Source: Streptomyces globosus
Lineage (GTDB): Bacteria; Actinomycetota; Actinomycetes; Streptomycetales; Streptomycetaceae
DNA: 64,000 nt
Direction of reading: 5' to 3'
NCBI RefSeq assembly: GCF_003325375.1
Contig: NZ_CP030862.1
Span: forward strand, 3,909,501-3,973,500
The notes beneath the pieces were generated by a model. It worked only from the letters and a program-made list of their open reading frames with translations, had not been told where the DNA came from and ran no database searches. The translations under genes and the position numbers were made by a program. Every line of letters begins with the position of its first letter. The first letter of the stretch is position 1. Shown here piece by piece: positions 60,130-64,000 of the stretch.

Positions 60130-63100
60130 TCAAGGGTTCCGGGCCCCGGACTGCGGGAACGGCGGCGGGGCCGGCGGCACGGGCGCGGGTACTGCCGCCG
60201 GTGCCTGGGCGGGGCCGGTCGCGCCTGCGGGTTCGGGGGCGGTGAGGGCGGCCAGGACGGCCCTTGCGTCGGCGGCCTCGGGGAGTGCGAGGGCGTCGAG
60301 GAGGCGTACGGCCTCGTCCAGGCGGGCGGCGGCCGCCTCCCGGTCGCCGGCGGCGGCCAGGGCGGTGCCGAGCAGGCGGAGGGCGCGCGCCTCGGCCGCC
60401 CGCCAGCCGACCCGCCGGGCGGCTTCCACGGCCCGCTCGCCGCACTCCGCCGCGTCCGGTGCGCGGTCCCCGGCGAGGAGGGCGGCGGTCTGCGACACCA
60501 GGTTCATCGCGGCGTAGACCGGATAGCCGTGGCGCAGGCCCAGTTCGGCGCTCTCCCGGTGCCGGGCCACGGCTTCCTCGGTGCGGCCGGCGTGCCGGGC
60601 GACGATGCCCTGGCTGTACAGGGCGTGCGCCTCGGCGTACCGGTCGCCGCGGGCGCGGGCCGCGTCGCGGGCCGCCCGGGCAGCGGCGTCCGCGTCGGCG
60701 GCGCGGCCGGACCGCAGGAGCGCGCCGACGCTGTTGGAGCGGGCGTGGCCGACGCCCCATCCGTTGCCGCACCGTGTGCCGGTGGCGACGGCCTCCCGGT
60801 AGAGCGCCTCGGCGGCCTCCCAGTCGGCCAGGGCCTGCCGGACGAGGGCCCGGGTGGTCAGGATCTCGGTGCGGACGATGTCGTCGCCGCAGGCCCGGGC
60901 GGCACAGTCGGCGTCCCGCAGGGCGCGGTCGGCCTCGTCGAGGCGGCCCAGCCGCATCAGCGCGGCCCCCAGCATGTGGCCGATGCGGCCCGCTGCCCGT
61001 ACGTCGCCGCGGGCTTGCGCGGTGCCGAGGATGCCGCGGGCCGGTGAGACGAGCACGCCCCACAGGAAGGACCCGTCGAGGAGCGGGTCGAGGGCGAGGA
61101 CCGTGTCGGCGGCGGGTCCGACGGCCTCCGGGACGGCTTCGACGGCCTGGACGGCCACGGCGAGGACGGAGGCGTGGTCGAAGGGGAGGCCCGCCGGGGC
61201 GGGAGCCGCCGCGGGCGGCCCGGCGGGGGCGGCGAGGGGGTGGCCGGGGCGTTCGGCGGCATAGGCGGCGCGGGCCCGTTCGCGGACGTGTACGAGGAGC
61301 CGCAGCAGGGCGGCCGCGCGGTCGGCGGGGGTGTCGTCCTCGCGGGAGCGGGCGGCGGCGAACTCCCGCAGCAGGTCGTGGAGGCGGTGGACGCCGGGGG
61401 CAGGGGATTCCAGCAGACCGAGCGCCGCGATCCGTTCGAGGTGCTCTTCCGCCTCGGCCTCGTCCGTCCCGGCGAGGGCGGCCGCTCCGGCGGTGTCGAG
61501 GGTGGCCGCGCGGGGCAGCGACAGGATCCGGAAGAGGCGGGCCTGTGCCGGGTCGAGGAGGTCGTAGCTGAGGCGGAAGCAGGCCTCGACGCCGTCCGCG
61601 TCGCCCTGCCCGCCGGCCCTGCCGAGGAGCGCGGGGCGGGCGCCGTCGAGGAGGCGCACGTAGTCGGCGAGCGCCCAGGCGGGGCGGGTCGCGAGCCGGG
61701 AGCCGGCCAGGCGGAGGGCGAGCGGCAGGGCGCCGCAGCGCCCGACGAGCGCGAGGGCGGCGTCGGGTTCGGCGGCGACGCGGGCCTCGCCGGCGATCCG
61801 GCCGAGCATGGCCAGGGCCTCTGCGTCCGGCAGCACGTCGAGGCGGATGCGCAGGGAGGCCGGGAGGCCGGGCAGGGTGTGGCGGCTGGTGACGAGGACG
61901 GCGCAGGTCGGCGAGCCGGGCAGGAGCGGTTCGACCTGTGCGGTGTCTCGGGCGTCGTCGAGGACGACCAGCACCCGCCGCCCGGCGAGCCTGCTGCGGT
62001 AGAGCCCGGCCCGCTCCTCGGCGTCGTCGGGGACGGCGGCGTCGGCGACGCCGAGGGCGCGCAGGAAGGAGGCCAGGACGGCTCCGGGTTCGGCCGGGTC
62101 CTCGCGTACGCCGCGCAGGTTGGCGTACAGCTGGCCGTCGGGGAAGTGGTCGCGCAGGCGCTGTGCGGCGTGCACGGCGAGGGTCGTCTTGCCGACGCCG
62201 CCGATCCCGCCGACGGCGGAGATCGCCACGCTGCGGAGGGCCGCAGCGGCGGCGGGGCCGGGGGCGAGTGCGTCGACGATGGCCTGCTCGACGCCGGTCC
62301 GCCCGGTGAAGTCGGCGGGAACGTACGGTAGTTGGGCGGGGGGCGGGGACGCGGTCCGGGTGCCGCCGGAGTCGGACGCGCCGGGGGGCGGGGCGGCGGT
62401 CCGGGGGGCCGGCCCCGGCGGCAGCCCGGCCGTCGGGTCGCCGCCGGTCCCGGAGGGGGCCGTACGGGCCCCGCCGCCGCGGCCGCTGCGTTCCCGGACG
62501 GTGTCGAGCAGGGCGCGGAGCCGGTCGTTGCGGGGGTGTTCCGCGCACAGCCCGGTGAGTTCGCCGGCCAGGCTCGCGTGCCGGCCGAGCAGCACGTCCA
62601 GCTCGATCCGCTCGACGAGCACCGACAGGCGCAGTTCGGCGAGGCGCTCGCGCTGGATGCGGGCCTGCGGCCCCGGCAGCCCGGCCAGCGGGGTCCCGTG
62701 CCACATGCCCAGGCCCTCGGCGAGCCCGTCGCGGGCGGCGGCCGGGTCCCCGCCGGCGGCCGCGCCGCGGGCCTCGGCGACGAGGTCCTCGAAGCGGCAC
62801 AGGTCCAACTCTCCGTGGCCGAGGCGCAGGCGGTAGCCCTGCCCGTGGGTGGCGATCCGGTCGCCGAGGATCCGGCGCAGCCGGTACACGTACGAGCGGA
62901 CGGTGCCGACGGCGGTGTGCGGCGGCGCCTCGCCCCACAGCCCGTCGACCAACTCCGCGGTGCCGACGACCGTGTTGTGCCGGCACAGCAGCATGGCGAG
63001 CACGGCGCGCTGCTGCGGCGGGCCGAGCGGGAGGGCGAGCGCGCCGTGGTGCGCCCGGACCGGTCCGAGCAGCGAGAAGGACACGGCGGGATCCGCGGCG

Positions 63101-63138
63101 GCGGAGGCGGCGGGCAGCGCTTCGTTCACCGGATGCAC
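60130..63138 (-). CDS. AfsR/SARP-type regulator (OmpR-BTAD-NB-ARC-TPR)
   Basis: A 1002-residue regulator. N-terminal OmpR-like winged helix: VSFSLLGPVRAHHGALALPL, GPPQQRAVLAMLLCRHNTVV, TVRSYVYRLRRILGDRIATH. The BTAD helical domain follows (DLCRFEDLVAEARGAAAGGD, LPGPQARIQRERLAELRLSV). A Pro/Ala linker leads to an NB-ARC ATPase: Walker A AVGGIGGVGKTTLAVHAAQR, VLVVLDDARDTAQVEPLLPG, VTSRHTLPGL, CGALPLALRLAG. The C-terminal 450 residues are TPR-like helices. Such proteins activate secondary metabolism or development. GTG 63138 is chosen for GGGGAG 5 bases upstream; upstream in-frame starts exist. No biosynthetic cluster is visible nearby. Confidence 0.9.
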   Translation of the reverse strand: MHPVNEALPAASAAADPAVSFSLLGPVRAHHGALALPLGPPQQRAVLAMLLCRHNTVVGTAELVDGLWGEAPPHTAVGTVRSYVYRLRRILGDRIATHGQGYRLRLGHGELDLCRFEDLVAEARGAAAGGDPAAARDGLAEGLGMWHGTPLAGLPGPQARIQRERLAELRLSVLVERIELDVLLGRHASLAGELTGLCAEHPRNDRLRALLDTVRERSGRGGGARTAPSGTGGDPTAGLPPGPAPRTAAPPPGASDSGGTRTASPPPAQLPYVPADFTGRTGVEQAIVDALAPGPAAAAALRSVAISAVGGIGGVGKTTLAVHAAQRLRDHFPDGQLYANLRGVREDPAEPGAVLASFLRALGVADAAVPDDAEERAGLYRSRLAGRRVLVVLDDARDTAQVEPLLPGSPTCAVLVTSRHTLPGLPASLRIRLDVLPDAEALAMLGRIAGEARVAAEPDAALALVGRCGALPLALRLAGSRLATRPAWALADYVRLLDGARPALLGRAGGQGDADGVEACFRLSYDLLDPAQARLFRILSLPRAATLDTAGAAALAGTDEAEAEEHLERIAALGLLESPAPGVHRLHDLLREFAAARSREDDTPADRAAALLRLLVHVRERARAAYAAERPGHPLAAPAGPPAAAPAPAGLPFDHASVLAVAVQAVEAVPEAVGPAADTVLALDPLLDGSFLWGVLVSPARGILGTAQARGDVRAAGRIGHMLGAALMRLGRLDEADRALRDADCAARACGDDIVRTEILTTRALVRQALADWEAAEALYREAVATGTRCGNGWGVGHARSNSVGALLRSGRAADADAAARAARDAARARGDRYAEAHALYSQGIVARHAGRTEEAVARHRESAELGLRHGYPVYAAMNLVSQTAALLAGDRAPDAAECGERAVEAARRVGWRAAEARALRLLGTALAAAGDREAAAARLDEAVRLLDALALPEAADARAVLAALTAPEPAGATGPAQAPAAVPAPVPPAPPPFPQSGARNP

Positions 63139-63392
63139 ACCAACTCCCCGCGCGTACGACCCTTGCACCCAACAGGATGTACCGGCCATCCGGTACGGCA
63201 AGCCTACAACGGCCCGTACAGCACCCGAATCGGCCGCCCGCCGGCCGGATCGCGCCCGGCTGGTCCGGGGCGGGGCCCGCGACCTGCGAGGATCTGCCGT
63301 ACCGGGGTGGGGGCCGGGGCCGTGGAGGGGTGGGGGCCGCGGGCCGGTGCGGCGGGGGCCGGGTGACCGAAGGACCGCAGGAGGGGGCCGTT
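63139..63392. promoter_or_regulatory. 254-bp divergent promoter region of two SARP genes
   Basis: Separates the two divergent SARP-type regulators. No direct heptameric repeats typical of SARP binding sites were recognised by eye. It must carry both promoters. Confidence 0.4.
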
Positions 63393-64000
63393 GTGAGTGA
63401 TCCGTTCGTGCTGCGCTTCTCGCTGCTCGGGCCGGTGCAGGCCGCCCGGGGCGGGGTGGACGTCCCGCTGGGCCCGCCGCAGCAGCGGCTGGTGCTGGCG
63501 ATCCTGCTGGTGCGCAGACCGGGCGTGGCGGGTCTGGACGAGCTGATCGACGGCATCTGGGGTGAGGCGGGCCCGCGCACCGCCGCGGGCACGGTCCGCT
63601 CGTACGTGTACCGGCTGCGGCGGGTGCTCGGGCCCTGCCTGGTGACGGAGGGCGGCGGTTACGCGCTGGACGTGCCGGACGGTGCGGTCGACCTGGCCGA
63701 CTTCGAGGCGGAGGCGGCCCGGGGGCGGGAGCTGGTGGCTGCGGGCGATCCGGACGCCGGGGCGCGGCTGCTGGAGGCGGCGCTCGCCCGGTGGCGCGGG
63801 GTGCCGCTGGCCGGGCTGCCGGGCCCGTTCGCCCGGATCCAGCGGGAGCGGCTGGCGGAGCTGCGGCTGTCGGTGCTGCTGGAGCGGGTGGAGGCGGACC
63901 TGGCGCGGGGGCTGCACGCCCGGCTGGTCCCGGAACTGGGCGCGCTGTGCGCGGAGTACCCGTTGAACGGGCGGTTGCGGACCCTGCGGGCCGAAACGTT
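63393..64000 (+). CDS. SARP/BTAD-domain regulator (3' partial)
   Basis: The first 202 codons of a second SARP-type regulator, cut by the right edge. VSDPFVLRFSLLGPVQAARG, GVDVPLGPPQQRLVLAILLV, GTVRSYVYRLRRVLGPCLVT and the BTAD start VDLADFEAEAARGRELVAAG, LPGPFARIQRERLAELRLSV are closely similar in order and wording to the divergent gene. GTG 63393 has GCAGGAGGGGG upstream and is preferred over GTG 63363. The remaining domains lie outside the window, so NB-ARC and TPR parts are likely but unseen. Confidence 0.87.
   Translation, partial: MSDPFVLRFSLLGPVQAARGGVDVPLGPPQQRLVLAILLVRRPGVAGLDELIDGIWGEAGPRTAAGTVRSYVYRLRRVLGPCLVTEGGGYALDVPDGAVDLADFEAEAARGRELVAAGDPDAGARLLEAALARWRGVPLAGLPGPFARIQRERLAELRLSVLLERVEADLARGLHARLVPELGALCAEYPLNGRLRTLRAET

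Overview
The window is very GC-rich actinobacterial chromosome. A rodlin gene, AfsR/SARP regulators, GTG/TTG starts, GTGA/ATGA stop-start overlaps and many secreted hydrolases point to Streptomyces or a very close relative. I see no tRNA, rRNA, insertion sequence, phage gene or CRISPR array. Function calls come from reading translated motifs by eye; no database search was run.

1-23,731: a cell-surface polysaccharide locus in several transcription units. Rightward (1-6379): nucleotide-sugar dehydrogenase (cut by the left edge), UDP-GlcNAc 2-epimerase, Wzz-like chain-length protein, Wzx-like flippase, secreted beta-helix protein, glycosyltransferase. Leftward (9412-6402): a Wzz domain fused to a Wzy/WaaL-type polymerase, then a glycosyltransferase. 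A third Wzz-like gene lies at 9493-10152. A seven-gene leftward operon (19871-10236) encodes Gfo/Idh oxidoreductase, epimerase, two DegT aminotransferases around a NeuD/PglD-type acyltransferase, a large secreted DMFase-like/DUF4082 protein and a glycosyltransferase. A further glycosyltransferase, an MFS transporter and a TolB-like exported protein follow. The enzymes suggest a polymer with an amino uronic acid and acylated amino sugars, built on the inner face of the membrane, flipped and polymerised outside.

23,732-31,081: NlpC/P60 hydrolase, MpaB-type protein, a divergent TetR/ABC-F pair followed by a virginiamycin B lyase homologue (a probable ribosome-antibiotic resistance unit with a possible leader peptide), rodlin, a response regulator and a secreted beta-trefoil lectin.

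31,166-39,369: lipoprotein, GAF/PAS/PP2C phosphatase, CBM2-GH18 chitinase, collagen-like secreted protein, ArsR regulator with a perfect 22-bp palindrome upstream, and a roadblock-like protein.

39,524-48,383: PlsC-like acyltransferase divergent from a glpF-glpK operon, a probably frameshifted membrane protein, M6 metalloprotease, a coupled pair of related uncharacterised proteins, and a HAD phosphatase preceded by a coupled mini-ORF.

48,405-64,000: two AraC regulators flanking a small CBM48 protein; a soluble hybrid histidine kinase with HAMP repeats, an ANTAR/GAF/PAS/PP2C phosphatase and a STAS anti-anti-sigma factor (a partner-switching set); dienelactone hydrolase; a decayed stretch (a twice-frameshifted gene and a kinase remnant); and two divergent SARP-type regulators, the second cut by the right edge.
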